43,343 nt of DNA from Opitutus sp. GAS368 (GCA_945903545.1 CAMDOO010000021.1:1-43343); one strand, 5' to 3'. Shown: positions 18,909-27,775, counted from the stretch's first letter. Numbers and translations are program-made. Notes: generated by a model from the sequence alone, not told the origin.

Positions 18909-20708
18909 TCAGTTCGTTTTCAGCACCTTGATGAAGGCATCCGATGGGATCGAGACCTTGCCGAACTGTTTCATCTTCTTTTTGCCCTCCTTCTGTTTGT
19001 CGAGGAGCTTGCGCTTGCGGGAGATGTCGCCGCCGTAGCACTTCGAGGTGACGTCCTTCCGCATTTCCTTCACGTTGTCGCGGGCGATGATCTTGCCGCC
19101 GATCGCGGCTTGGATCGCCACCTTGAACATCTGCGGCGGGATGATCTCGGCGAGCTTCTCGCAGAGGGCCCGGCCTTTGCCCTCGGCCTTGTCGCGGTGG
19201 ACGATGCTGGCGAAAGCATCCACCGGGTCGTTGTTGACCAGGATCTCCATCTTCACGAGGTCCGAGACCAGGTAGTCGCTGAGCTCGTAGTCCATCGAGC
19301 CGTAGCCGTGCGTGATGCTCTTCAGCCGATCGTTGAAATCCACCAGGATCTCATTGAGCGGCAGCATGCAGGTCAGCATCACCCGATGCGCATCGAGCGT
19401 GTCGGTGTGCTCGACGACGCCGCGCTTTTCCATGACGAGCGCAAGGATGTCGCCCATCGAGTCGTTCGGGATGTGGATCGACGCCTTGATCGTGGGCTCG
19501 CGGATCTCGAGGATCGTGCCCGGATCCGGCAGCAATACGGGATTATCGATCTGCGCGATCGCGCCGCCGTGGGTCACGATGTGGTAGACGACACTCGGGT
19601 ACGTGGAAATGATGTCCACGTCGTGCTCGCGGCGCACCCGCTCCTGGATGATCTCCATGTGCAGGAGCCCGAGGAAGCCGCAGCGGAATCCGAAGCCCAG
19701 CGCGAGTGAACTCTCGGAGGAATACACAAACGCCGCGTCGTTGAGCTGCAACCGGCCCAGGGCCGCCTTGAGCTTTTCGTAGTCCGAGGTCTCCACCGGA
19801 TAGAGTCCGCAAAACACCATCGGGCGGACCTCCTTGTAACCCGGCAGCATGTCTGTGGCTGCCTTGTTCGCCAGGGTGATGGTGTCGCCGGTCTTGATCT
19901 CGGACGGCGTCTTGATGCTCGAGACGAAGTATCCCACGTCACCCGCACCGAGCACGTCCACCTTCATCATCTTGGGGGTAAAAACTCCGACCTCCTTGAT
20001 TTCCGCCCGCTGGCCGGTGTTCATCAGCATCATCATGTCACCGGCCTTATAGCTGCCGGAGAACACGCGGGCATAGGCGATCACGCCGCGATAGGAGTCG
20101 TACAGGGAATCGAACACCAGCGCGCGGGGCTGCGGATAATCGGTCCAGCGCGGCGCCGGCACGCGGCTGACCACGGCCTCGAGGATGTCGACGATGCCAA
20201 TGCCGGACTTGCCGCTGGCGAGAATCGCCTCCTCGGAGGAGATCGTCAGGATGTCCTCGAGCTGTTTCAGGCAGAGTTCGAGATTGGCGCTCGGGAGGTC
20301 GATTTTGTTGATGACCGGGATGACCTTGAGCTTCTGGGCGAACGCGAGGTGCGCGTTGGCGACGGTCTGGGCCTCCACCCCCTGGGCGGCGTCGATCAGG
20401 AGCAGCGCACCCTCGCAGGCCGCGAGACTCCGCGAGACCTCGTAGGAAAAGTCCACGTGGCCCGGCGTGTCCATCAGGTTGAGTTTGTAGATCTGCCCGT
20501 CCTTCGCCGGGTACGTCATCGTCACCGGGTGGGACTTGATCGTGATCCCGCGCTCCCGCTCGAGGTCCATTGAGTCCAGGTGCTGCGCCGTGAGCACCCG
20601 ATGCGAAACGGTGTTGGTGTACTCGAGGAGCCGGTCAGACAGGGTCGTCTTGCCGTGGTCGACGTGGGCGATGATGCAGAAATTACGCGTGAGCGGTACG
20701 GAAGACAT
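18909..20708 (-). CDS. lepA: Elongation factor 4 (LepA), back-translocating GTPase
   Basis: 599 aa, the expected length. LepA is a ribosome-binding GTPase implicated in back-translocation and 30S biogenesis. G1 is AHVDHGKTTLSDRL (14-27), G3 is DTPGHVDFSYEVSRSLAACE, and G4 is NKIDLPSA. The unique C-terminal domain ends KCYGGDISRKRKLLDKQKEG, then KKMKQFGKVSIPSDAFIKVL. The GTG start of lepB follows the stop by three bases, and the fabD stop lies 18 nt upstream, making a probable fabD-lepA-lepB unit. Confidence 0.98.
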   Translation of the reverse strand: MSSVPLTRNFCIIAHVDHGKTTLSDRLLEYTNTVSHRVLTAQHLDSMDLERERGITIKSHPVTMTYPAKDGQIYKLNLMDTPGHVDFSYEVSRSLAACEGALLLIDAAQGVEAQTVANAHLAFAQKLKVIPVINKIDLPSANLELCLKQLEDILTISSEEAILASGKSGIGIVDILEAVVSRVPAPRWTDYPQPRALVFDSLYDSYRGVIAYARVFSGSYKAGDMMMLMNTGQRAEIKEVGVFTPKMMKVDVLGAGDVGYFVSSIKTPSEIKTGDTITLANKAATDMLPGYKEVRPMVFCGLYPVETSDYEKLKAALGRLQLNDAAFVYSSESSLALGFGFRCGFLGLLHMEIIQERVRREHDVDIISTYPSVVYHIVTHGGAIAQIDNPVLLPDPGTILEIREPTIKASIHIPNDSMGDILALVMEKRGVVEHTDTLDAHRVMLTCMLPLNEILVDFNDRLKSITHGYGSMDYELSDYLVSDLVKMEILVNNDPVDAFASIVHRDKAEGKGRALCEKLAEIIPPQMFKVAIQAAIGGKIIARDNVKEMRKDVTSKCYGGDISRKRKLLDKQKEGKKKMKQFGKVSIPSDAFIKVLKTN

Positions 20709-20726
20709 GAAAGGGGCGGCGACGGC

Positions 20727-21638
20727 TCAGGCCGACAGGTCGGAAAACTCCGTGAAGCTGGTCACGACCCAAGCCTTGTCGGTCCGGCGCGCCAGCCCGG
20801 CGAGCACTCCCCCCGGCCCGAGCTCCCAGAACGGGCCCGCCCCGGCGGCGGCGGCCGAGCGCATGCACTGCTCCCAGCGGACCGGCGAGACCACCTGGCG
20901 CACGAGCGCGGCCTTGATGTCGGCCGGATTGCTCACGGCTTGGCCGGTCGTGTTCGTGAAGATCTGGCAGCGGGGCCCGGCAAACGGGATCGGGGCCAGG
21001 TAGGCCTCAAACGCGGCGCGGGCGGGCTCCATCAGGCGGCTGTGGTAGGCACCGGCCACGTTCAGCGGCATCACCTTCTTCATGCCGCGCGCCTTGGCCG
21101 CCGTGACGGCGTCGGTTACCCGGGACTTTTCGCCGGAAACAATGATCTGGCCCGGGGCGTTGAAGTTCGCCGCCTCGATGCCGAACTCGGCGCAGAGGGC
21201 CTCGACCGCCGCCGGCTCCTCGCCGATCACGGCCGCCATGCTGCCGGTGGTCTGCTCGCACGCGACCTGCATCAGCCGGCCGCGCTCGGCGACGATCCGC
21301 AGGCCCGTCGCAAAATCAAACACGCCCGCGGCCGCGCAGGCCGTGACCTCGCCCAGGCTCAGCCCCAGGACCAGGCGCGGGTCCTCGGCCGGAATCTTCC
21401 CCTGTTCGCGCAAGGCCGAGAGCAGCGCCAGGCCATGCACATACAGGGCCGGCTGGCAGGCCTTGGTCTCGGTCAGGGTCGTTTCCGGGCCCTCAAAGCT
21501 GAGCTTGGCCAGGTCCCAGCCCAGCACGCCGCCGGCTTCCTCGTAAAGGGCACGCGCCGCCGGCGAAGAGTCATGCAAACTCCGCCCCATTCCGACCTTT
21601 TGTGCTCCCTGTCCTGCAAAGAGAAGTGCCAGTGCCAT
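20727..21638 (-). CDS. fabD: Malonyl-CoA:ACP transacylase FabD
   Basis: 303 aa. FabD loads malonate from CoA onto acyl carrier protein for fatty acid elongation in the cytosol. Motifs: FAGQGAQKVGMG (7-18), catalytic Ser94 in LGLSLGEVTA, catalytic His199 in AGAYHSRLM, and FNAPGQIIVSG (159-169). The start ATG follows TTCTTAAC without a Shine-Dalgarno sequence. It precedes lepA by 18 nt. Together with the FabZ/FabI pair at 14062 it gives the window a fatty-acid theme, but this copy looks like the housekeeping gene. Confidence 0.97.
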   Translation of the reverse strand: MALALLFAGQGAQKVGMGRSLHDSSPAARALYEEAGGVLGWDLAKLSFEGPETTLTETKACQPALYVHGLALLSALREQGKIPAEDPRLVLGLSLGEVTACAAAGVFDFATGLRIVAERGRLMQVACEQTTGSMAAVIGEEPAAVEALCAEFGIEAANFNAPGQIIVSGEKSRVTDAVTAAKARGMKKVMPLNVAGAYHSRLMEPARAAFEAYLAPIPFAGPRCQIFTNTTGQAVSNPADIKAALVRQVVSPVRWEQCMRSAAAAGAGPFWELGPGGVLAGLARRTDKAWVVTSFTEFSDLSA

Positions 21639-21684
21639 GTTAAGAACCGACGAGAGAATCCCCCGGCGGCGCCGAATCCAAGCC

Positions 21685-22563
21685 CTAAAAACGTTTCAGC
21701 TGGGGGAAGTACCGGCGGTCATCGGCGCCGGGCGTTTCCGGCGCCGTGGCCGGGGGTCGGGGCGACTCGGGAACAGGGCTCGCCAGAGTTGGAGCCGGCG
21801 TTGCGACCAGCAGCGGCAACCCGCCCGGCGCCACCGGGGTCAATGACCGTGGCCCGGCCTGCATCGCCTGCACGAAGGGATTGTCGGGCACCCGCACGGA
21901 ACCGGGCGAACCCGGCGTGAGCTGCGCGGCCTCCTGCGGGGTCAAGCCGGAGGTGACGGCGGCCTTGCCGTCCAGGCGCCGCAGGTTGGCGGGATCGGCC
22001 AGCGCGTCCTGCTGGGGTCCGCCGCCCGCCAGTTCCGGGTAGAGGTTGCCGAGGCGGCGGAACTCATCCGGGCTCAGCCAAGCCGACATATAGCCGGACA
22101 ACGGGCTGTTCACGGCGTTCGGCAGAGTCGAGGCAGCTTTCTTGGCGGCGGCCGGCAATGGATCGCGGGAGTTGATCCCGGGTTCCTTCTCGTCCGCACT
22201 TGCCGAATCATCCAGCCGGCCTGCGCCGCTGCTGCCTGTCCCCGCCCGCCGGGAATTTTCCTCCAAGGCGTCGAGCAACCAGCCCGACGACTTTGGCGGT
22301 TGGGCGGCGGCACCGGCATCAGGCGGGCGCGCCGGTGCCGTCACGGCCGGCGGCGCGGCAAAGTTACCCGAGCCGCCAATGCCCGCCGCGGCCCCCAGAT
22401 CCAGTCCCGAACCGGGAATGGTTCCCGGGGGTGCGGACTTGAGCGCCCCAAGATCCTGCCGCACTGATTCAAACGGCCGGTCGGCCGCCGGAGGATTGTC
22501 GGCTGCCCCGAGGCTGACCGGCAAAAAGGCGGCGAGCGCGAACGTGATGCGGATGCGGTTCAT
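21685..22563 (-). CDS. Hypothetical secreted proline/alanine-rich protein
   Basis: 292 aa. A signal peptide is clear (MNRIRITFALAAFLPVSLGA, cleavage after about residue 20). The rest is low-complexity Pro/Ala/Gly-rich, with one more ordered stretch, SGYMSAWLSPDEFRRLGNLY (about 155-174). It ends DDRRYFPQLKRF. No family is recognised; the disorder suggests a linker-type envelope protein. It lies between the interrupted pilT gene (22-nt gap) and fabD (46-nt gap), all on the minus strand, so a link to pilus or envelope function is possible but only inferred from position. Confidence 0.75.
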   Translation of the reverse strand: MNRIRITFALAAFLPVSLGAADNPPAADRPFESVRQDLGALKSAPPGTIPGSGLDLGAAAGIGGSGNFAAPPAVTAPARPPDAGAAAQPPKSSGWLLDALEENSRRAGTGSSGAGRLDDSASADEKEPGINSRDPLPAAAKKAASTLPNAVNSPLSGYMSAWLSPDEFRRLGNLYPELAGGGPQQDALADPANLRRLDGKAAVTSGLTPQEAAQLTPGSPGSVRVPDNPFVQAMQAGPRSLTPVAPGGLPLLVATPAPTLASPVPESPRPPATAPETPGADDRRYFPQLKRF

Positions 22564-22584
22564 CGCGCGGCACCAGGGCGCCGG

Positions 22585-23679
22585 TCAGCTCCTCATGAAG
22601 ATGCCCTTGAGGTTCATCTCGAGGGCCTGCGGGTTCGGCGAGTACTTGAGGCCCTCGCCCTTGCTGATCTTGCCGGCCTTGATCAGCCGGTAGATGTCCT
22701 TGTTGAACGAGAAGCTGTTCGAGTCGCTGCCGTTCTCGAGCTGGCCCTGGATCTTCTCGTTCTGGCCCTCGAGGATGAGGTTCTTGATCACCGCGTCCGC
22801 CGTGAGGATCTCGTTGGCGGGTACCCGGCCCGTGCCCTCGATCGTGGGTATCAGCTTCTGGCAAATGAAGCCGCGCAGCGAGCCGGCGATCTGGCGCCGG
22901 GCCTGCTCCATTTGCTCAGGCGGAAAGAACTCGAACAGTCGGGTGAGCGATTGCGCCACCGTCGCGGCGTGCATGGTGGAAAACACCAGGTGGCCGGTCT
23001 CGGCCGCGCTGATCGCGGTCTCGAAGGTTTCCCGGTCGCGCATTTCACCGATCAGAATGATGTCGGGGTTCTGGCGGAGCACCGACTTGATCGCCAGTTC
23101 GAAGCTCGGGACATCGAGGCCGATCTCCCGCTGCTGGAACAGCGACTTGTCGTCCTGGAACGTGTACTCGATCGGGTCCTCGATCGTGACGATGTGTTTG
23201 TCCAGATTGGAGTTAATCCAGTTCATCATCGCCGCCATCGTCGAGCTCTTGCCGGAACCGGTCGCACCGCAGATAAGCAGGATGCCGTCCTTGGCCTGCG
23301 CCAGCTTGATCAGCGCGTCCTGGGTTTGGCCGAGGCCGAGGTCGTCGAAGGTCGGCACGCGGCTCTTGATGTGCCGCATGACGATGCTGACGAGGCCGCG
23401 CTGGTGGAAGGCATTGACGCGGAAGCGGCCGACGTTGTCGGCGGCGTAGGCGAAATCGACCTGCCCCTCGTCATCCCAGCGGGGCTTGAAGACCTTTGGC
23501 ACATGCTAGTCCACGAAGGCCTGGGCCTCCGGGCAGGTGATGGGCTCCATGTCCACCGGCTTGAGGCGGCCCGCGAGGCGGACGTAGCCGGGCTTGTTCG
23601 ATTTGACGACGATGTCGCTGGCGCCGCTGTCGACAGCGAGCTTCAGCAAATCGTTAAACATCTCGGTATGTGGGGTCAT
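22585..23679 (-). pseudogene. PilT-family twitching ATPase interrupted by an in-frame TAG
   Basis: The ATG at 23677-23679 opens MTPHTEMFNDLLKLAVDSGA, continues to codon 57 (EAQAFVD), meets TAG at 23506-23508, and in the same frame resumes HVPKVFKPRW to the end (365 codons in all including both stops). The later part has Walker A GATGSGKSS (codons 138-146), Asp box TIEDPIEY, Walker B ILIGEMRD and His box HLVFSTMHA of hexameric retraction ATPases. These power pilus retraction at the inner membrane. The 5' piece is the start of the N-terminal domain. A GTG two codons after the TAG could restart a 305-aa product lacking that part. It is a recent nonsense mutation, a sequencing error, or a readthrough/restart gene; no other decay is visible. 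Confidence 0.85.
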
Positions 23680-23762
23680 CGGTGGCTCGGGAGAAAAACG
23701 TTGCGCACTTCCTAAATCGCCATGCCCTAGTTCAGCAAGGCAACATTGCCCAACGCACTCGC

Positions 23763-24650
23763 ATGAAGCTCCGACCGTTCACTGGCACCACGACCGCCCT
23801 CGTCACTCCTTTTCGCAAGCAGAAGGTGGCATTCGACGATCTTTCCCGCCTGGTGGAATTCCAGATCAAGGCCGGGATCAACGGGCTCGTGCCGGTCGGC
23901 ACCACCGGCGAGTCGCCGACCCTTTCGCATGAGGAGCACATGGATGTGGTCCGCGCCGTCATCGCCGACACGCGCGGCCGCGTCCCGGTCATTGCCGGCA
24001 CCGGCTCGAATTCCACCCAGGAGGCCATCGGCCTGACCAAGCTCGCCCACGACGCCGGTGCCGACGCGATGCTCGTGGTCGCACCGTATTACAACAAGCC
24101 GAGCCAGGAAGGGGTCTACCGCTACTACGCCGCGCTCGCGGAGGTCACCGACCGCCCGATCATCCTCTACTCGATCCCGGGCCGCTGCGGTATCGAGATC
24201 AGCGTGCCGGTCGTCGAGCGTCTCCGCGCCCGCTATCCCCATGTCCGCATCATCAAGGAGGCCGGCGGCAGCGTCGACCGCGTTGACCAGCTCAAGCAGG
24301 CCATGGGCTCCGCCATCACCGTGCTGAGCGGGGACGACTCCCTCACCCTGCCCTTCATGGCCGTCGGCGCCGAGGGCGTGATCAGCGTGGCTTCGAACCT
24401 CTACGCGAAGAAGGTCACCCGCATGGTCCGCCTCGCCCTCGAGGGCGACTTCACCGCGGCGGGCCGACTGCACCGCGAGCTCTACCCGATGTTCCGTGGC
24501 ATCTTCATCGAGCCGAACCCTGTGCCGATCAAGGTTGGCCTCGCCGACCACGGCGTGATCGAGTCGGCCGAGGTCCGCCCGCCCCTCTGCGAGATCACCC
24601 CGGCCAACCTCCGCGTGGTCCGCGAACTCTTCGGCCGCATCAAGGTCTGA
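23763..24650 (+). CDS. dapA: 4-hydroxy-tetrahydrodipicolinate synthase
   Basis: 295 aa. DapA condenses pyruvate and aspartate semialdehyde, the first committed step to lysine and diaminopimelate for peptidoglycan. Start: the ATG at 23763 begins MKLRPFTGTTTALVTPF, the normal family N-terminus; codons upstream in the same frame are not conserved-looking. GTTGESPTLSHEEH (47-60), catalytic Tyr136 (LYSIPGRCG) and Schiff-base Lys165 (IIKEAGGS) are intact. It is followed 8 nt later by dapB, so the two successive enzymes are cotranscribed. Confidence 0.97.
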   Translation: MKLRPFTGTTTALVTPFRKQKVAFDDLSRLVEFQIKAGINGLVPVGTTGESPTLSHEEHMDVVRAVIADTRGRVPVIAGTGSNSTQEAIGLTKLAHDAGADAMLVVAPYYNKPSQEGVYRYYAALAEVTDRPIILYSIPGRCGIEISVPVVERLRARYPHVRIIKEAGGSVDRVDQLKQAMGSAITVLSGDDSLTLPFMAVGAEGVISVASNLYAKKVTRMVRLALEGDFTAAGRLHRELYPMFRGIFIEPNPVPIKVGLADHGVIESAEVRPPLCEITPANLRVVRELFGRIKV

Positions 24651-24658
24651 TCCCCGCC

Positions 24659-25390
24659 ATGGCGCTCCGCATTCTCATCAACGGGTCCAAGGGCCGCATG
24701 GGCCAGGCCCTTGCCGCCGCCGCTCCCGATCTCGGTCTCAAGGTCGTGGCCGCCCTCGACGCTGGCGACGATCTCGCCGCAGCCGTGCCCGGCTGCGATG
24801 TCATCATCGACTTCAGCTCCCCGGCCGCCACGGCCCACGTGCTCAAGGTTGCCCGTTCCCACGGCAAGGCCGTCGTGCTCGGCACCACCGGGCACGGCGA
24901 GGCCGAGAAGAAGTCCCTTCGTCGTCTCGCCGCCAAGATCCCCTGCGTCTGGGCCGGCAACTTCTCCGTCGGCGTCAACCTCCTCTTCGCCCTCGTCGAC
25001 CGCGCCGCCGGGATCCTCGGGCCGGACTACGACGCGGAGGTCATCGAGATGCACCACCGCTTCAAGAAGGACGCGCCCAGCGGCACGGCCGAGCGCCTGC
25101 TCGAGATCATCCTGACGCAGCGCCGGCTCGGCCGGAAGGCCCTGCGGCACGGCCGCGCCGGCCTCACTGGCGCCCGCACCGATTCCGAGGTCGGCGTCCA
25201 CGCCCTCCGCGGCGGTGATGTCATTGGCGACCACACCGTCCTCTTTGCCGCCCTTGGCGAACGCCTCGAGCTCACCCACAAGGCGAGCGACCGGGCTATC
25301 TTCGCCCGCGGCGCGCTCCGGGCCGCCGGCTGGGTCGCCGGACGCAAGCCGGGCCTCTACGACATGCAGGATGTGCTGGGGCTCAAGTGA
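24659..25390 (+). CDS. dapB: 4-hydroxy-tetrahydrodipicolinate reductase
   Basis: 243 aa. DapB reduces the DapA product with NAD(P)H. The nucleotide motif INGSKGRMGQA (7-17), IDFSSP (50-55), GTTGH (75-79), and catalytic EMHHRFKKDAPSGTA with His132 and Lys136 are present. At 243 aa it is shorter than the E. coli enzyme (273 aa), like many bacterial homologues. It lies directly after dapA and before a family B palindrome. Confidence 0.96.
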   Translation: MALRILINGSKGRMGQALAAAAPDLGLKVVAALDAGDDLAAAVPGCDVIIDFSSPAATAHVLKVARSHGKAVVLGTTGHGEAEKKSLRRLAAKIPCVWAGNFSVGVNLLFALVDRAAGILGPDYDAEVIEMHHRFKKDAPSGTAERLLEIILTQRRLGRKALRHGRAGLTGARTDSEVGVHALRGGDVIGDHTVLFAALGERLELTHKASDRAIFARGALRAAGWVAGRKPGLYDMQDVLGLK

Positions 25391-25401
25391 GGCTCGGCAA
25401 A

Positions 25402-25489
25402 GTGACGAGTGACAAGTGACGGGTGACGAGTTCAGAATCGCGCTCGTCATGCTATCCGTGCTCGTCACTCGTCACTTGTCACCTGTCAC
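25402..25489. repeat. Family B palindrome of 7-nt units (GTGACGA)
   Basis: The left arm is four units GTGACGA-GTGACAA-GTGACGG-GTGACGA (25402-25429). The right arm at 25461-25489 is its near-exact reverse complement (about three mismatches in 29), with a 31-nt spacer. A single arm of the same kind is found inside the flavoprotein gene at 6636. It lies between dapB and ruvA. Confidence 0.9.
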
Positions 25490-25510
25490 CGCCCGCTCCG
25501 CGGGCCCAGC

Positions 25511-26098
25511 ATGATCACCTCGATCCAGGGCACGCTGACCTCGGCCACCCCTCTGCGCGCCGTCATCGAGCTCAATGGGCTCGGCTACGAGGTCCATATC
25601 CCGGTCACGACCGCGGAGAAACTCCCCGCGCCGGGCAAGCCGGTGAAGCTTCACACTCACGTCGTGTACCGTGAGGACAACCAGGTCCTCTACGGCTTCC
25701 ACGGCGAGGCGGAGCGTGATTTCTTCCGGCTGATGATCGAGCAGGTGACCGGGGTGGGTCCCAAGGTCGCGCTCACGATCCTGAGCAAGCTCTCTTTGCC
25801 TGTCCTGGAGGGAGCGATCCGCGCCGGCGACATCGCCACGCTCGCCCAGTGCCCCGGCATCGGCCGCAAGACCGCGGAGCGCCTCGTCGTCGAATTGAAG
25901 GCCAAGGTCGGCGCCACGTCAGGCAACGCGGCCATGGCCGCGTCCACTGGGGGCAACTCCGCCCATGCCGATGCCGTGGCCGCGCTCGGCGCCCTCGGTT
26001 ACAAGCCGGCGGATGCCGAGCAGGCGGTCCGCCGGGCCGCGCTGGCGCTGGGCGAAGAGCCGACGACCGAAGCCCTGATCAAGCGGGCGCTGAACTGA
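25511..26098 (+). CDS. ruvA: Holliday junction DNA helicase subunit RuvA
   Basis: 195 aa. RuvA tetramers bind four-way junctions and direct the RuvB motor in branch migration. The N-terminus MITSIQGTLTSATPLRAVIE and GYEVHIPV form the OB domain. The helix-hairpin-helix pair is VTGVGPKVALTILSKL (about 79-94) and LAQCPGIGRKTAERLVVEL (about 114-132). The C-terminal flexible domain (ADAVAALGALGYKPADAEQA) contacts RuvB. ruvB and ruvC are not adjacent. The palindrome in front of it suggests separate transcription from dapAB. Confidence 0.97.
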   Translation: MITSIQGTLTSATPLRAVIELNGLGYEVHIPVTTAEKLPAPGKPVKLHTHVVYREDNQVLYGFHGEAERDFFRLMIEQVTGVGPKVALTILSKLSLPVLEGAIRAGDIATLAQCPGIGRKTAERLVVELKAKVGATSGNAAMAASTGGNSAHADAVAALGALGYKPADAEQAVRRAALALGEEPTTEALIKRALN

Positions 26099-26212
26099 AC
26101 AGCCTGCGCCGCGTTTTCCTTTAGCAGCCTCAGGGCTGTTGGGGCACACAGCTCGTCCCCAATAGCTCCCAACGGATAACCAACAACCGACGCGGCGCAC
26201 CAGCGCCGTGTC

Positions 26213-26884
26213 TCACTTGCGGAGCTCGTAAGCGTTCAGTTCCTCCGGCGGCCGCGTGGCTCCGGCCTTCGGGAACGTCGCATTCTCACGGTGCAGGCCC
26301 CAGGTGAGGCCGGCGGAGAAGGTCTTGTCCGTCCGCGTCGCCAGCAGCAGGTCGGCGTCAGCGAGCGGCGTGACCCGGGAAAGCTCCAGCAGGCGCATCC
26401 AGGCAAGATTGACGCTGTCCGCGCTAACCAGCGCCGTGCTGCCACCGAGCGGCAGGGTCACTACAGCCTCGCGGCCAGTGGGAACCGGGGCCGGCGGCGC
26501 CACCGCCATCGGGGCCTGCGCCTGGGGTGCCGTCGGGAGTGTGGTCGGGACGGAATCGCGGTTAACGAACACGATCGCCACCGCCGCGGCGGCCGCCATC
26601 AGGCCGCCAAACAGCAACAGCTTGGAACGCCCGCCGGCATCCGCCGGAAATTCCACCACCTTGCGTTCCGCCTCCGCGAGGGCCGCGGCCAGCTTGGGTG
26701 CCGGGGAAGCCGCGCCCTGCGAGAGCAGCAGCGTGCAGCCCCGGTCCATCCGGCAGTACTGATCGAAGACCTGGCGGCGCTCCGCGCTGCGATGGACCTC
26801 GGCCTCCAACGCGGCCGCGTCTTCCGGCGAGATCTCGCGGTCGACGTAAAGATTGAGCAATTCGATGAACCGGCTGTCTTTCAT
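26213..26884 (-). CDS. Anti-sigma factor-like membrane protein
   Basis: 223 aa. The N-terminal cytosolic part (1-87) has RFIELLNLYVDREISPEDAA and the RRQVFDQYCRMDRGC segment, like anti-sigma domains that clamp ECF sigma factors. It lacks an HxxxCxxC zinc motif. One membrane segment spans about residues 88-107, followed by a Pro/Ala linker and a periplasmic domain of about 85 residues. Its start overlaps the stop of the sigma gene by 4 nt (ATGA), the normal arrangement for a sigma/anti-sigma pair. I infer that it holds the sigma factor at the membrane until a signal releases it; the signal is unknown. Confidence 0.8.
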   Translation of the reverse strand: MKDSRFIELLNLYVDREISPEDAAALEAEVHRSAERRQVFDQYCRMDRGCTLLLSQGAASPAPKLAAALAEAERKVVEFPADAGGRSKLLLFGGLMAAAAAVAIVFVNRDSVPTTLPTAPQAQAPMAVAPPAPVPTGREAVVTLPLGGSTALVSADSVNLAWMRLLELSRVTPLADADLLLATRTDKTFSAGLTWGLHRENATFPKAGATRPPEELNAYELRK

Positions 26885-27483
26885 TTGAAATCTTCCCCCA
26901 GTTTGGCGCGCAGGCTCTCGCGGGCGCGAGCGATCCGGCTCTTCACGGTCCCCACGGAAATGCCCAGGATCGCCGCGATCTCCTCGTAGGAGAGGTTCTT
27001 CACGTTCCGCAGGATGAGGATCTCACGGTGCTTGGTACCGAGCTTCTCCATCCCGATCGCGATGTTGTCCAAAAGTTCCTGTGTTACCGAGGCTTGGCCG
27101 GGCGTTTCGACATCCGCCGGGATGATCTCGGCGAGGGTGGTCTCGTTCTCGTGGCTCACCGGGGCGTCGAAGGAGATCGACCGATCCCGTTTGCGGCGCC
27201 ACCAGTACCAGTAGCGGTTGCGCGCGAGGTTGGTCGCGATCTGGTACAGCCAGGTGGAGAAGGCCGAGTCACCGCGGAAGTTCACCAGCCCGCGGTGGGC
27301 CCGGATGAAGGCGTCCTGCGTGACCTCCTCCGCGTCCTGCTGGTTGCGCAACAGCTGGTGCACCATGGAGTAGATGCGGTCCCAGTACCGGGTCACCATC
27401 TCGTCAAACGCCGCCTGATCGCCGCCCTTGAAGCGGGCGACGAGGGTCTGATCAAAAGCCACTTCCTGTGCCTTGGATGACAT
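26881..27483 (-). CDS. RNA polymerase sigma factor, ECF (RpoE-like) family
   Basis: 200 aa from the ATG at 27483; a GTG 15 codons upstream is the alternative. Region 2 (about 12-90) contains YWDRIYSMVHQLLRNQQDAE, then EVTQDAFIRAHRG and FSTWLYQIATNLARNRYW. Region 4 (about 136-195) has REILILRNVKNLSYEEIAAI and GISVGTVKSRIARARESLR, a helix-turn-helix for the -35 element. ECF factors direct polymerase to envelope-stress or adaptive promoters and usually autoregulate. It is coupled to the membrane anti-sigma gene downstream. No promoter sequence of its own could be recognised with confidence. Confidence 0.95.
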   Translation of the reverse strand: MSSKAQEVAFDQTLVARFKGGDQAAFDEMVTRYWDRIYSMVHQLLRNQQDAEEVTQDAFIRAHRGLVNFRGDSAFSTWLYQIATNLARNRYWYWWRRKRDRSISFDAPVSHENETTLAEIIPADVETPGQASVTQELLDNIAIGMEKLGTKHREILILRNVKNLSYEEIAAILGISVGTVKSRIARARESLRAKLGEDFK

Positions 27484-27576
27484 GCGTTCGGCTTGGCTCT
27501 GACGGGCTTGGTCTTGAATTGTTCCCACGTTGGAGGATTAAAGTCGGACTGGATTCTGGGAGTCGGCCGGGGCGGT

Positions 27577-27605
27577 TTGACCGGTAACAGGCAGGACCGT
27601 AGGGT
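27577..27605 (+). promoter_or_regulatory. Candidate promoter of tRNA-Lys
   Basis: TTGACC (27577-27582), a 17-nt spacer, then TAGGGT (27600-27605). The spacing is ideal and the -35 is strong; the -10 matches 3 of 6. Transcription would start about 50 nt before the tRNA. Confidence 0.4.
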
Positions 27606-27665
27606 CCCGAAAAGCCTTGCCAAGGTTCCGCGCGAAAATCTTCTTCGCAAACCTCGGGGAACTGG

Positions 27666-27740
27666 GGGGTGGTAGCTCAATGGTAGAGCAGTTGCCTTTT
27701 AAGCAATTGGTTCTGGGTTCGAATCCCAGCCGCCCCACCA
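27666..27740 (+). tRNA. tRNA-Lys (anticodon TTT)
   Basis: The acceptor GGGGTGG pairs with CCGCCCC (one G-T pair). The D-arm GCTC...GAGC is normal, and the anticodon stem GTTGC/GCAAT encloses CTTTTAA (anticodon TTT, Lys). The T-arm is CTGGG-TTCGAAT-CCCAG. The discriminator is A at 27737, and CCA is encoded at 27738-27740. Confidence 0.96.
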
Positions 27741-27743
27741 CCG

Positions 27744-27775
27744 GTCTTCGCCGGTCGCGATGTTGTGGCGAAGAC
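27744..27775 (+). terminator. Hairpin just after tRNA-Lys
   Basis: GTCTTCGCC (27744-27752) pairs exactly with GGCGAAGAC (27767-27775) over a 14-nt loop, 3 nt beyond the tRNA CCA. There is no T-tract, so it could be a rho-type or processing stem. As with tRNA-Arg, a palindrome abuts the tRNA 3' end. The stretch from here to 27889 holds no convincing gene. Confidence 0.45.

Noticed and set aside
20580-21920. Plus-strand open frame of 446 codons
   Set aside because: It spans the antisense of lepA, fabD and the secreted protein gene; no motif.
23506-23508. Reading the TAG in pilT as pyrrolysine or a recoded amino acid
   Set aside because: No recoding signal or pyl genes are visible, other genes here end normally in TAG (e.g. 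hisS), and mutation or error is simpler.
25402-25489. Short direct repeats considered as a CRISPR array
   Set aside because: The units are 7 nt with no spacers and form one inverted pair; no cas genes are near.
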